DNA of 64,000 nucleotides from Himantopus leucocephalus (Eukaryota; Chordata; Aves; Charadriiformes; Recurvirostridae). The translations under genes were made by a program, and so were the position numbers. The stretch spans positions 80,742,139 to 80,806,138 of the forward strand of contig RSEF01000003.1 of the NCBI GenBank assembly GCA_003993805.1, read 5' to 3'. The number at the start of each line of letters is the position of its first letter. Position 1 is the first letter of the stretch. Shown here piece by piece: positions 27,701 through 39,663 of this stretch. A model generated the notes under the pieces. It was not told where the DNA came from and did no database searches. It worked only from the letters and a program-made list of their open reading frames with translations.

Positions 27701-29424
27701 GAGTGCTAAGTGATTGGATAAATAGGGAGGAAGAGGTACAGGCAGTTCCTTAGCTTGCACATTAATTTAGCTTTAATGAAAAGTGTTTGCTTATATTGTA
27801 ATTTTAGGACAGTTAGCCCTGCTTAAAAATTGCAAGGTCATAAGTAATGCGGACAAATATTCATTGTCTACCCTATGAGCTCTTTCAACCACCTGCCAAA
27901 GTGGAGTGAAATACATTATGCAATTCTGAACAATACGTTTGGAAACACTAAAGAACAAGAAACTGTACTCCAAACACTAGCAAAATCAAGGAATTTTTCA
28001 GATGTGTGAAATGCAATCTGTTAAACCATGGAAGTGCTTACGGGTCTTTGACCAAGATTCATTTTAAAGCTATTCCATCTTAGTCATATTTTGGCTAAGA
28101 TTGTTAATTATTTAGTGGTTAAAAAAAATATCAGCAAACAATAGCAATAGTAAGAGATTCAGTTGGTTAGGAGAATTATGATGTTTTGCAGTTCTATTTT
28201 TGGTTATGTCATGAGTCAACCAAATGGATTGTTTGGCAATCCAAAAAACTTTGTTCCTGTACGTGACTCTTTAAAAATGGCATTTAAGTACTATGGTGCT
28301 ATGCTAGGGGTAGTAACTTCACTGAAACGCATGGCTCTTCTTTGTAGTCTTTGCACTCCTGAATTTTCTCTCTCCCTGCATTACTGGAAGGAAACTCTAC
28401 TTCTGCACAATCTTTTAAGTATCTCTAGAACTTAAATGCATTTATTCATGTTAATATTTTTACATTTTTAACTAACAAAAATATATTTTTACTTCAGATT
28501 TTTTGCTTCAGGCTTTTACAAGTTCTTCTAAGCAAAAGTGGGGATTTGATTAAAGTATTTATATTTGTAAATGACTTGTATTTATTGAATAAAACCACAC
28601 TTAACATTATAGAAACACTAAAGTAACTAGAACCGAGCAAATTAAGAATCAGACTATTTCGCATAACAGAAATTCCAGCTAATACATTGAGAAAAAAAAT
28701 CAAGTACTGGTATTTTGTGCATGTTATCCAACCTCTTTCCAAGCATCCTTGCTTTATTGAACTTCTATGTTGATCCTTATTTCTGTATAATTTGGGTGGA
28801 AGTTAAATGGTCCAATTCACTAACTTTACATAGATCAAAGTAATGAGATAATTTTGTGATTTTTAAAACAATGAAATTCTCCCTATTTTTCAGCCACAAT
28901 GGAGAGAAATGTTTTATTGGATGTTAACTTTCTTGTTTGCAGACCTTATGATACTTACTTATAACGGTTTAACTACATTAATGCCCAAACTTACTGAGCT
29001 GGAAAAAATAAGGCATACTTATTTTTCTTCCAGCTTGAACTGCTTGGGTTTCTTACAGTGAGTGTTTTAGGCAGTTGTGTTGGAATTGCAGAGGAGAACG
29101 AGTTTTACAGGGCAATGTCAGGTGCTTAAAATTTAACAGTCAACTAATTGGGTAATGTGGTTCAAGAGGTTTCATGTGTAGTTGTTAGTAAGATGTAGGA
29201 CTGTTCCAACCAGAGTGGGATGGGGAGGGAGACTTTTCCCGTTTTCTATGTTGATAAAGTATTTAGACTACAATAACTGTGGTTGTAATGAAGCTTCCAT
29301 TTTGAGTATGTAATTTACTTTTCTTTTCAATTAATATTCTGAAGAGTTGTATTAAAATATCATTTTCATTATTCCATGATTATTAAATAATCATTTTGAA
29401 GATTTTCAGATTAAACCTTACAAT
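24766..29424. other. AT-rich, T/G-skewed unique DNA, no gene seen
   Basis: No gene is supported. The longest open frame (26,971-27,273, 100 codons, plus) has no motif I recognise, though a pyrimidine tract ending in TTTAG precedes it near 26,980. A TATA-type dinucleotide run with T homopolymers lies near 25,840-25,865. From about 25 kb rightward the plus strand carries more T than A and more G than C, as often seen in vertebrate transcribed (intronic) DNA read on the coding strand. Confidence 0.45.
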
Positions 29425-29632
29425 CTATGGGGTTCAGGTTGGAAGGGACCTCTGGAGGTCTTCAGTCCAGTGTCCTCCTCTAAGCAGGGCGAGCTATGAG
29501 ATCAAACCAGGTTGCACAAGGCATTATCCGCTCAAGTCTTGCAAAAACTGTTTGGGTAACCCATTTTACTACTTGACTGCCCTCATGGAGAGAAGGTTCT
29601 CCTTATAGCCAGTCAAAATTTCTGCTCAGCAT
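29425..29632 (-). mobile_element. CR1 LINE 3' fragment, minus strand
   Basis: The sequence GGTTGGAAGGGACCTCTGGA near 29,438-29,457 is the reverse complement of the highly conserved CR1 3' region. The downstream part (GTTGCACAAG, then CATGGAGAGAAGGTTCTCC and CCTTATAGCCAGTC) also matches the order of CR1 3'-UTR and ORF2-end sequence read backwards. The element's 3' end is at the left. It is a short 5'-truncated copy, the commonest CR1 form in bird genomes. It forms an inverted pair with the plus-strand copy 250 bp to the right. Confidence 0.88.
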
Positions 29633-29850
29633 TTAAAATTTTATAAGACTTGGTGGAATAATTATTTTAATAGTCTCATGCTAATATTCAGTATGTGGTA
29701 AAAATAAAAAACGTCAGTTCAGGTCACTTATAATACAAAGGAGTAGTCTATTGATTAAAAAAAACAAAGGGAATTATTCTTTCATAACATTTGTAGACAA
29801 AACCAAACTAGTTTCAGAAATACAACTGCAAGTGGTTTTTTTGGTGTTGG

Positions 29851-29865
29851 TTTTTTTTTTTTTTT
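29851..29865. repeat. T15 homopolymer
   Basis: Fifteen consecutive T sit between the two inverted CR1 fragments, about 12 bp before the plus-strand copy. Confidence 0.95.
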
Positions 29866-29877
29866 AAAGTAGGTGAA

Positions 29878-30052
29878 TGGCACTGGAACAGGCTGCCCAG
29901 AGAGGTTGTGGAGTCTCCCACACTGGAGACATTCAAAACCCACCGGGACACCGTCCTGTGCAACCTGCTGTAGGTGACCCTGCTCTAGCAGGGGGTTTGG
30001 ACTAGATGATCTCCAGAGGTCCCTGCCAACCCTGATGGTTCTGTGATTCTGT
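29878..30052 (+). mobile_element. CR1 LINE 3' fragment, plus strand
   Basis: A 5'-truncated CR1 copy: CACTGGAACAGGCTGCCCAG, then GAGAGGTTGTGGAGTC, GTGCAACCTGCTG, GGACTAGATGATCTCCAGAG, and a degenerate octamer tail (GTTCTGTGATTCTG). All are in the order seen in avian CR1 3' ends. It has no coding content. Confidence 0.93.
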
Positions 30053-33000
30053 TAGTGGGTTTAAGAAAAGCACTGAAAAGGAATTAGTTTCCTACTTCAA
30101 GATAGGTTAGCTTTGAAAGACCAGTTTACAAAATTAAGACTTGAATAATGTATGGAAGGTTAAAACTAAGGAACCAGTGAGAAATTTCTTTCGACAATCA
30201 GGCAGTTTTAATATGGAATTAATAGCTTAGTTTGAAGAGTTCATACACAGGGAAAGGAATCTGACAGGTGTATCCCTTTGCCAGACAGATTGCTGTTGCT
30301 GCAGCCCATTTTCTTTCCCAGCTAGTACTGACTCTTCTGTGGTTCTTTACCAGCAGAAGCACTAAAATAAATGGCAGCTGCTCCACTCTTACATTCTTTA
30401 AGGTATGGGGAACTAAGTATGTGTGCGTGCAGGTAGTCTGGATAGACACTGTTGACTAATCCCAACTTGTATACAATAATGCAGTTTGTGAAGAGCCACT
30501 GTTGTAAAGTAAGTTACTATTCTCATGGTATTCAGCCATTCATTCACAACAGTTAGTTGCTCTTCTCACTAAAGCGATTTGTAAAAAATAAGCTAGACAG
30601 AAAATGATAATGTATGCCACACAGAACTTTTTGTCCGGAATAGAGCAAATACTTGTCGTGTATAGCAATACTGAAGAAGCAATACTTCTTAATGCTGTGT
30701 ATTATATGGACAAGAAGGTGAAACAAAGTTTTATATGCAGTTCTGGGTTGGGTGCATGGGTTCCGTTTTTTGATACAGACAGTCTTCAGAGATCAGTCTG
30801 AGGTTCAAATATTCCATTTGCCAGCACATTTTTTTTAAAAAAGAAAACCAAATTAAGTTCCTTGTGGTCTTAACGTGACAGGACCTTTGTGCTCTCACAA
30901 ACTTGGACAAGACCTCAGTCCTTTTACTTTACTTCTTGTAGACTTACTGTCTCTTCTTTTACACTTACCTTTTTTTCAACAGTTGTTTCTTCTGCTGCCA
31001 TTTCGTTCTGTCACTCTGTACATCTATCTTCCTCTCAGTTCAGAGGCAGTCTACAAAATTCTTTAGCCTCAAAATTTGTTAGCTGTAGAACACAGCAGCA
31101 GCCTGTTTGATGGAATTCATGCATGTCATCTGGAGAACTACCACAGATGTCCAGCACTTCATGGGCTTTGTATTGTTCTTTAAGCACTAGCAATCAAATT
31201 AGTTGCTGTCATTTCTTGAAGAGGAGAAATCCTTTATTGTAAATTACTGTGATACGCACTTACAGAAACAAACACTGAACTTGCAAAATAGATTGGTTTG
31301 AGTTTGCTGTTAAAAATTCCTTTTGATACTAATCAGGGTTAATAATCATTTGAATGGAGTGATTGTCCTTTTTGACTTTAAAAAGAAGTCAGCAAATAGA
31401 TTTTATTCCATTGGCTGGAGAAACATTTAATTATCGTGTTCAGCTACTGAAATTTAGCTCCCTGTGTAAATACAACTTTGTGATTACCTGAATACTTTGT
31501 GATTGTTTAATTGGGCCCAAGCACAGGGCATATTGTTCTCATCATGTTCAGGAAAAATAAGTTGTAATAGTACATGCTTAAGAGTTTCAATCCTTTTCTC
31601 AGAAATTTTGTAAAAATATCAACCAGAAATAACAAAAAAAAATCACTGCTGCTCTTTCCTCTTTTGATTCTATTATTTGATAATACTGCGATTTTACTGA
31701 AAGATTTGGGCTACATGTAAGATATATGTTGTTAATCCAGCAAATTAAGTATTAATAATTATTGGGAAAAGAATAAAGAACCTTATTAGGCCGTTGAATA
31801 AACTGGGTATGACACGCCTATGTCTTGAACAGTTTGTGTCATTCTGGCCTTCTTATCTCAAAAGGTTTTAGGAGAATTGGAAATGAGAAGCAAGGATTAC
31901 AAAAAAACCCATGGGAGTTCCTTTACAAGAAATGACTAAGTTTCTGACTCTCCTACTTGGAAGATTCAAATTTTGGAAAAGTCAAATTTGGGAGGATATT
32001 ACAGTGATCTACAGAGCTACAGATTGTATGGAGGGCATGAATAAGGAACAGTCATTCATTGTGTCTTTCCGTACAAGAACTAGAGGCTGCCCAGTAAACT
32101 TAGCAGAGGAAGGGCTCTAAACAAGAAGGGAGGCAGCCCTTTATGCAAGAGTTAGCTGATGTTGAAACTCCTTGGCAAGTCACTTTATGGAAGCTGGACA
32201 TATGCATAGGTTGAAAGGTTGGCTGGGCAAGTTCACAGAAGAAAAAAACATTGAGAGTTGCTAAATATGCAGAAGCACATCTGTCTTAGAATCTGAGCTG
32301 AAAATAGTTGAAGTTGAGAGAGTAATGGGGTAATTGCCATTTTACGCTTGCACTGTTGTTATTCTTTCTTGGGCATTCTCTTAGATCATCATGAAGGCAG
32401 GGTACTGGGATAGTGGAATCTTTGGTCTAGCCCATGTCGCAGTTCTTACATTCTTATTTTTGTACCAGGTGTGGTCTGTCATCCTAATGAACTGCTACTC
32501 TTTACAACCTACCTCAAATACCAAGTCTTTTATCCCATATACAGTGTGAGTAAGGGCAGATAAAGTGGACATTTTGTTTGTAAAGATCTGTGTGATCTTC
32601 TGAGACTTGTAAACTAATCATTTACAATATTCAGCAAGCTAGAAAAGGAAGAAAGGCCATATCCACAACAAAACTTATAAATATATTTGCAGTATGTTAC
32701 TGCTATAATTTATCTGATTTATTTCTGTACAACAGAACTAAAACTTGGTTAGTAATCATAGCTGCTAGCTGGTTTCCATCCTGCCAAAGGTCTAGACTAG
32801 TGGCTTCCTATAAATGGTTTAGCATAATATTTTCTGCTGTGTGGCAGGATGCCCCCAACCACGCCTATGTAATTAGTTTTGGTAGTCTTCCTTTTTCCCA
32901 GACTTTGTTGCATTAGCACACTCTAAAAATCATTGCCCTGCAAGCTGCTGGAGCTTCTCTGAGTGAATGTGCTTTGAACAAAGGCTGTATGTATTAGTTG

Positions 33001-36000
33001 CCAGACTTTTCCCGAATGCACTGATAGAAAAATTATTAGCAGTGTGCTTGGAGTGGATATGCAGAAATTTCTGTTCTGTTCTCTGGGCCAGCTTTAGCTA
33101 ATCACATCCATGTAACTCCATCTAATTTTTGGCTCAGTACTGAGAATGCAATAAAAATATGGAATCACTTTTGAGGAACAGAGTACAGCAAGTTAAGTAT
33201 TGCCTATGTTCTAGTGATAGTGCAAATGCTAAGTTTCTCGATTGTCTCTGAATGGTAATGAAGTCACGATTGTCACTCAGGTAGGTAGCTCTACATTTCT
33301 GATGAACTAGTATAAACATTTTTACTGTGGATCAGGCGCTACCCCATGGAAAGAAAATTAGATTCGCCACAGAGAGGTTTTGAAATGCTCCATGTAGTTC
33401 TGCTAGATTTAAACTCCCTGATTATTTTTATAGGTTCACAGTCTCCAGCTTGTAAGCAGTGTGCCTTACTATCATAAGTAATTTTCAAATTTCTACAGTT
33501 TTGAAATCTACATATGGTTTATCTAGGTAAAGGATTTTTTAATGATTTTGTTGAAAGATGCCTGGTTGAGGAGAATCAGTGTTCAAGGGGACTTAAAGCC
33601 TAGCTTGAACTAGAATGAACGTGTTCTGAAGAAGAAGGATAAATTCATCTAAGATTGGGCTACAACTGCTAGAAGGCCTGGAGCTCGTTCTGTATGCTGT
33701 CTATACTGCTGTCTGTTATGCTGTCTATACTGCTATCAGTAAAGGGATTCCAACGTACTGAAGACTCAGTCAAACCTCTTCAGCTTGTTTGGGTGCTGAT
33801 GTTAAATGCAGAAGTACAGAATTTGGTGCAGGATGTAAAAATGGGAAGAAGCAAGATGGATCTTTGGGTAGGTACCCTAGGCTGAGCCGGTTGATGCTGC
33901 TATGACTGCTGTGTTGATATCACTCAAAATTATGTTTATAATAGGATAGCCTATTTGTATAAGCCAATTTACGATAGCTTGAGCCATCAGTCAGTCTCTG
34001 GTAATCTTAAAGCTGTGGAGAGAGGACTCTGCTGGATCTTACGTTCACTGAAGATTAAAAAAAAAAAATACACGGAGGAGGGAGGAATGACTTAGACTAG
34101 CAAGCCTGTACATGTTGGATACAGAATAGAAAAAGGAAGAGATGGCTTCTAATGATGGACAAATCAAGGCAGAGCAGAGACTGAAGTGACATTACTAGTC
34201 CAAGGCGTGCAAGGGACAGGCTTTGGAATTACAAGGGTCTGGCTGTTTCTTCAGTGCTAGAGTTTGCTTATAAAGCTGCCTTTAAAGTAATTATAGAGTG
34301 TACATTGTCAACTGAAATAGTCTAATGAGTTTGTACAATGTTCATTTACCTTTATGATGTTGTGGTTGAGCTGATACTTTCTTGCCTTGTAGTCATGTAT
34401 GGTCTACAGAAAGGTTCTGATTAGAAGATGAATGCAGGGATGGGAAGTATTCTATCTTTTCCAGAGTTTCAAATTATGTTAACAGTACGTCAGCGGACAA
34501 CAAGGAATTATCTTTATTTTTATGCACTTAATAGTACTTTCATAGGAGCAAAGATTGCTCTGTGGTGTCATATCTGAACAGTATTGATGCTGTTTGAGTC
34601 ATTTTTTTATAGTAGCAGAATACTGACATTGTTCTATTAAGTTTCTGTTGGTGTCTGTCTTGGATACTTAACTATATTGCGATCTAACAGTTTGTAGCAC
34701 TTGTTATTCTGTACTTTCCATTACTTTATTCTCTTCTTATTGCTGTAGGTATGTCTCAAGCTGAGAACTGTCTCAGGATCTTCATCTTGTCTGTAGAACT
34801 ATTTTTGCTTACAAACTTATCTATGACATCCTCTATTTTCATGTAATTAATATCTTTTACAAGAGCTCTGCTGTATGCTTGCATGACACATCAACATGGT
34901 GTTGAACAAAAACCTCTCTGTTGATGTATTTTTCATGAACTTAGCTGAAAATTTTTTGAGACGCTCTTAGGGATGGAATTCACATTGAGTGAATCTCTTG
35001 TTAAATCATAATCTCAAAATTAGCTTTGTACATCTGCCCTAAGTACACTGATAATACTACTGATTATGGTAGATTTGCAACGGCTATTCTAATGTTCCGT
35101 TGCCAAAATGGATGAAGACAAATGACAGCATTAAAAAAATTGTTTCAGAATGGAGTTTATTTTTCTGTTCTGACTGCTTTTGTAGTTTAGAAAAAGTATT
35201 ATGGAAATGTTTCATCTACAGTGCAATTATTTAAAAGAATTCCTTTGATATAAGTCAGAAGAATTAGGACTTATAGCAGTAATAGTTTTTTTTGTTGTAA
35301 CTCAGAATTTCATTTATCCACCCAAGCTAAGTATAAGAAGAAAGTCCAACAGAGCCAAACTTCGGTTGTCTGTGGCAGTTTTAAAGACATGGAAAACTAA
35401 TAATAGAGAAAGCTATTTCTGTTGAGTGATGTGTAACATGTATATTATGCTTTTCCTTCCTTGGTTTAAATAGCTCTTTTTGGTTTGAGGTTTTTGAGGA
35501 AGAAACCAAATAAGACGTGTACTTTATTTTAAGGCAGAATGCTGTTGCGGTGTACCACTTTCTGTAAGGCTAAGGATGTGCTGTAGTAAAGCTTTAGAAA
35601 GACATCAAAAAGTATAGTGTTATAAAGAGTATTGCTGTTTGTAACCTGTGCAAATCTAATGAACAACCAAATTACCTTAAAAGTGATGAACTGTTGAAGA
35701 ATTATGATACACAGCTTTTTATAAAAACTGACAAAAAGTCAGTATTTGTTTTATAACTGTTGTTCCACGCAATTCGCTAGCATTAGGGACAATGTCTGAA
35801 CTTGTAAAATAACCACTTTTTAATCGTAGACAAGTATATGTATGCAAAAGAATATGGTGAAACTACAAGCTACTCACTGTTTTTTCATTTTTATTTTCCA
35901 TAATTTAGGAATAGGAGTTAGAATAGCTTGAGGTTTTGATCCCTTTAAGGGGAGTCTTGAGATTTCAGTTTGATTCAGCAGTAGTTCAGTTTATAGTTCT

Positions 36001-37885
36001 AGGTGTTAGAACTAAGTTAACTTAATTTTTTAAAGTAGGGTTTTTTTCATCTGGTCTTTTGACACTTATTCAGATACGCGACATACACGATTGGGTGCAT
36101 AGATAAATCATATTGCATAATATGAAGAATAAAAAGTAAAAAAGATTGAATTCTAATGAACCTGTTACGTTAATCATTGAGCAAGGGGACAGTCCCTATT
36201 TAAATAGCTTATTGTCAAGGCCTACAATAACAAACAGCGAGTGTCAAAAAGTCTAATTTGGTTTAAAACAAGTGAAAAATAAAACCTTCCTTTCAGAGGT
36301 AACGTATTTAGAAATGTTCCCTAAAAATGAACTCTTAATAATTTGTAGTAGTTAGCTGTTTCCGCTTAGTCAGGACAGAACCAGCTTTATTTTGTTTTCC
36401 GACAACCTTTTCAATCAGGTTAGTTGGCAAATCCTGTAGTATTGCATATATGAAATACATTTGCAGCTGTCTCAAGGTTATGAAGAGCTTTATGTCCAGC
36501 ATACCTATTTGTTGGTTTTGTCTAGCCTGAATTTTCTTATATTCATGTACTTTTTACATTTATATTCCAGCCATTTTGGTATGTTTTTCCTCAGCAATTT
36601 GCTGTGATTGTATTTTTTGTTTCCTAAATTGTTTTCCATTAAGAAATATTCCTTCAAAAGCCTCAATTTTTTCTGTCAATATCTATCTTAAATATTACTG
36701 AGGCATATTGGTAGCTTTCAGGCAATTTTAGAGCAGGTTTATGTGGTTATAAGTAAGCTTGTGTTTCATACTGGCTTTGAACAGTTTGCATTTCTAGTAA
36801 GAGTTTTCATGCTTTATTCATTTATCATACTTAAAGAAAATATATGCTGTGGGTTGTTCTTGTTGATTAGTTAAATTCTTTAAAGTGTATCCAATGCTAG
36901 TATTCATATATGTTTCCAGTCCTGTTACAGGTATATTTCTATCTCAGTGTTAACTTGATGCAGATAGTCCTTCTTTCTGGCACAGTGAACATTACCAGTA
37001 GCATATAGCTAGTAATAACAGTGCTTTATAGAGAGTCTTTTCCTTTAGTGGACCATTTCACATAAGCAAGCTGGTGAAAAGGGCAGTGTTATCCTTGAAT
37101 GTATAAATACACATTAACATGTAAGAAGTAGTAACCAATTGCCTTTGTATCTACTACTGTTAATACCACTGTTAGAACAAGTTTTTTAATTGTAATACAC
37201 ACGCTTCAGAAAGCTTAAAAAACCCTAGAGCTCAAAGGAAGGTGGCAGAAAGGCCACAGTGTAGTGGTGCAATGCTGACAAAGTTCAATTTATTAATCTG
37301 ATTTAAAAGAAAATTAAAAAATTATTTCAGCGTGAAAGAGATCTCTGCCAGAACAGAGGCACTTGACGTTGCTGATAAAGGCATAACAACATCCCTTAGA
37401 TAGACACTGAAATAATTATTTTTTTAAGATTGGAGAAGAATTAACTAAGTGCTAAAGACATTAGAAGAAAAATCAATTAAATACTAAGATTCAGTCTCTA
37501 CTTATGAAGTTCCCTAAGCCATGAAGCTGGGGGCTTCTATCAGGGAAAGTATCAGTCTGTGCTGACCTGTTATCCCTGCAAGCACTCATGAATGACTGCT
37601 GTGGAGGGAAAGGCAGATGAAGTGGATAACCTAGTACAGGTGTTCTCAAATTATGTTGAGAACAACAATGTGAGATTGAATAGCTTTTGAGGAACAGCTT
37701 TTTATCCTGTGTAGCTTCTAGAATGAATTACTTTCCTTTTTATGCTAGGGGTGGGTGGAGTTATGATTGAATCAAGATGCTTTCGAGCCTTCAAACCTGT
37801 GAATTTTTACAGCTCTGGGGTTTTTTTTTGTTTGTTTGGGGTTTTTTAGTGTTTTTTTTTTGTTGTGTGTTTTTTTTTTTTAATA
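30053..37885. other. AT-rich, T/G-skewed unique DNA, no gene seen
   Basis: No gene, RNA gene or clear repeat is recognised over 7.8 kb. There is a 24-bp tandem duplication at 33,694-33,741 (ATGCTGTCTATACTGC twice). T-rich low-complexity sequence with TTTG units (37,815-37,885) runs into the next gap. T exceeds A and G exceeds C on the plus strand in most lines I counted (for example around 35.5 and 36.7 kb), consistent with plus-strand transcription of an intron. This is only compositional. Confidence 0.45.
33694..33741. repeat. Two-copy 24-bp tandem duplication
   Basis: The 24-bp unit starting ATGCTGTCTATACTGC at 33,694 repeats at 33,718 with a few mismatches at the end. Likely a small slippage duplication. 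Confidence 0.85.
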
Positions 37886-38885
37886 NNNNNNNNNNNNNNN
37901 NNNNNNNNNNNNNNNNNNNNNNNNNNNNNNNNNNNNNNNNNNNNNNNNNNNNNNNNNNNNNNNNNNNNNNNNNNNNNNNNNNNNNNNNNNNNNNNNNNNN
38001 NNNNNNNNNNNNNNNNNNNNNNNNNNNNNNNNNNNNNNNNNNNNNNNNNNNNNNNNNNNNNNNNNNNNNNNNNNNNNNNNNNNNNNNNNNNNNNNNNNNN
38101 NNNNNNNNNNNNNNNNNNNNNNNNNNNNNNNNNNNNNNNNNNNNNNNNNNNNNNNNNNNNNNNNNNNNNNNNNNNNNNNNNNNNNNNNNNNNNNNNNNNN
38201 NNNNNNNNNNNNNNNNNNNNNNNNNNNNNNNNNNNNNNNNNNNNNNNNNNNNNNNNNNNNNNNNNNNNNNNNNNNNNNNNNNNNNNNNNNNNNNNNNNNN
38301 NNNNNNNNNNNNNNNNNNNNNNNNNNNNNNNNNNNNNNNNNNNNNNNNNNNNNNNNNNNNNNNNNNNNNNNNNNNNNNNNNNNNNNNNNNNNNNNNNNNN
38401 NNNNNNNNNNNNNNNNNNNNNNNNNNNNNNNNNNNNNNNNNNNNNNNNNNNNNNNNNNNNNNNNNNNNNNNNNNNNNNNNNNNNNNNNNNNNNNNNNNNN
38501 NNNNNNNNNNNNNNNNNNNNNNNNNNNNNNNNNNNNNNNNNNNNNNNNNNNNNNNNNNNNNNNNNNNNNNNNNNNNNNNNNNNNNNNNNNNNNNNNNNNN
38601 NNNNNNNNNNNNNNNNNNNNNNNNNNNNNNNNNNNNNNNNNNNNNNNNNNNNNNNNNNNNNNNNNNNNNNNNNNNNNNNNNNNNNNNNNNNNNNNNNNNN
38701 NNNNNNNNNNNNNNNNNNNNNNNNNNNNNNNNNNNNNNNNNNNNNNNNNNNNNNNNNNNNNNNNNNNNNNNNNNNNNNNNNNNNNNNNNNNNNNNNNNNN
38801 NNNNNNNNNNNNNNNNNNNNNNNNNNNNNNNNNNNNNNNNNNNNNNNNNNNNNNNNNNNNNNNNNNNNNNNNNNNNNNNNNNNNN
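37886..38885. other. Assembly gap, exactly 1,000 N
   Basis: Run of N of round length, likely a scaffolding placeholder and not a measured distance. T-rich sequence lies on its left edge and CT tracts begin about 85 bp to its right. Confidence 1.
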
Positions 38886-38970
38886 AGTTACATATTGTTA
38901 AAAGAAAAGTTGCATTGAGCAACACTCCTGCTTGTTTGTTGTTACCCATCCCTTTACCACCCTCCGTATT

Positions 38971-39080
38971 GCTCTCTCTTTCCACGACTTCCCTCTACCC
39001 TGTCCCTATTTTTCCCACTCTCTTTCTTTCCTTACCTTCTCCTTCTCCTTTCTCTCTCTCTTTTTCTCTCTCTCTTTGCC
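38971..39080. repeat. CT-rich tract
   Basis: Pyrimidine-rich low-complexity sequence with CTTTCTTTCC and CTCTCTCT units, one of three such tracts in this contig. Confidence 0.85.
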
Positions 39081-39294
39081 TTTAAGGAGAGTGCAATGTC
39101 GAGCCACGGGGTGGTGTAGAGAACGGATATTAAATGCGGTTTGTCTTGACATTGCCGCCATATCACCAGCACCGCCTTCAAGTTTTGGAGAAAAAACATC
39201 TCAGTGTGCCTGTGCAGGGGCCAAGGCATGAAAAGAGCGGAAGCCCCCCTGCCAGGGGGATGACACAATTGCGGTGTGCGCATGAGCATGGACC

Positions 39295-39302
39295 TATATG
39301 AA
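39295..39302 (+). promoter_or_regulatory. TATA box candidate
   Basis: TATATGAA sits in otherwise CpG-rich sequence, preceded by a GC-rich near-inverted repeat (CCCCCTGCCAGGGGG, about 39,246-39,260) and an ACACAATTGCGG stretch. The expected transcription start would be near 39,325, inside GCGGTGAGCGCC. This is consistent with an LTR or a TATA-type core promoter; it is untested. Confidence 0.4.
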
Positions 39303-39636
39303 AAAAGCCCATGTGCTGCGGTGAGCGCCTCTTCTTCTTTCTCCCTCCTTGGTGTCCCCCTTCCTCGCGGACCCGTTTTGAAACCTGCCTCAACAAAGCC
39401 TGTGGCGCTTGGGCGGAGCCGACGGAACATCGCTGGACTTGGAGTGTCAGTAGCTAGATCTCCTCCCCGACTCAGTCTACCTCCTTCTATCTCTCTCTTC
39501 TCTTTCCCCCCGGCTCCTACTTTTCCCCTTCCCTCACTCCTACCTCTGTTGATTAAAAAATAAGGTCAAAGGTTGTACGACATTTGACAGATTTTAGCGT
39601 CTTAATCTCGTCTCTTGGGATCGCAGTGGAACCTCC

Positions 39637-39663
39637 CCGATATCGGATCGGGACAGCTGTCCC
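39637..39663. repeat. Pair of perfect palindromes
   Basis: CCGATATCGG (39,637-39,646) and GGGACAGCTGTCCC (39,650-39,663) are both perfect palindromes, followed by a second AGCAGCTGTCCCAG copy. If the block to the left is an LTR, palindromes just downstream would sit where retroviral leaders carry dimerisation structures. That link is inference. Confidence 0.85.

Larger units (their letters stand above)
38896..39624 (+). mobile_element. Probable LTR (or CpG-rich promoter), plus strand
   Basis: This CpG-rich block follows the gap and is unlike the flanking DNA. It begins with a possible LTR start (TGTTAAAAG at 38,896), has a CT tract (about 38,971-39,080), a TATA box at 39,295-39,302, an AATAAA-like variant (AACAAA, about 39,391), a second CT tract (39,466-39,548), and ends in CTCTTGGGATCGCA. 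Palindromes then follow at 39,637-39,663. Order and spacing resemble U3-R-U5 of a retroviral LTR followed by leader sequence. I see no matching second LTR and no gag, pol or env coding downstream, and the left boundary is only a guess because the gap is 10 bp away. The alternative is a host CpG-island promoter with a first exon. Confidence 0.35.

Noticed and set aside
37777..39085. Frames of 374-406 codons across the second gap
   Set aside because: Almost entirely N; the ends are T-rich and CT-rich low complexity.
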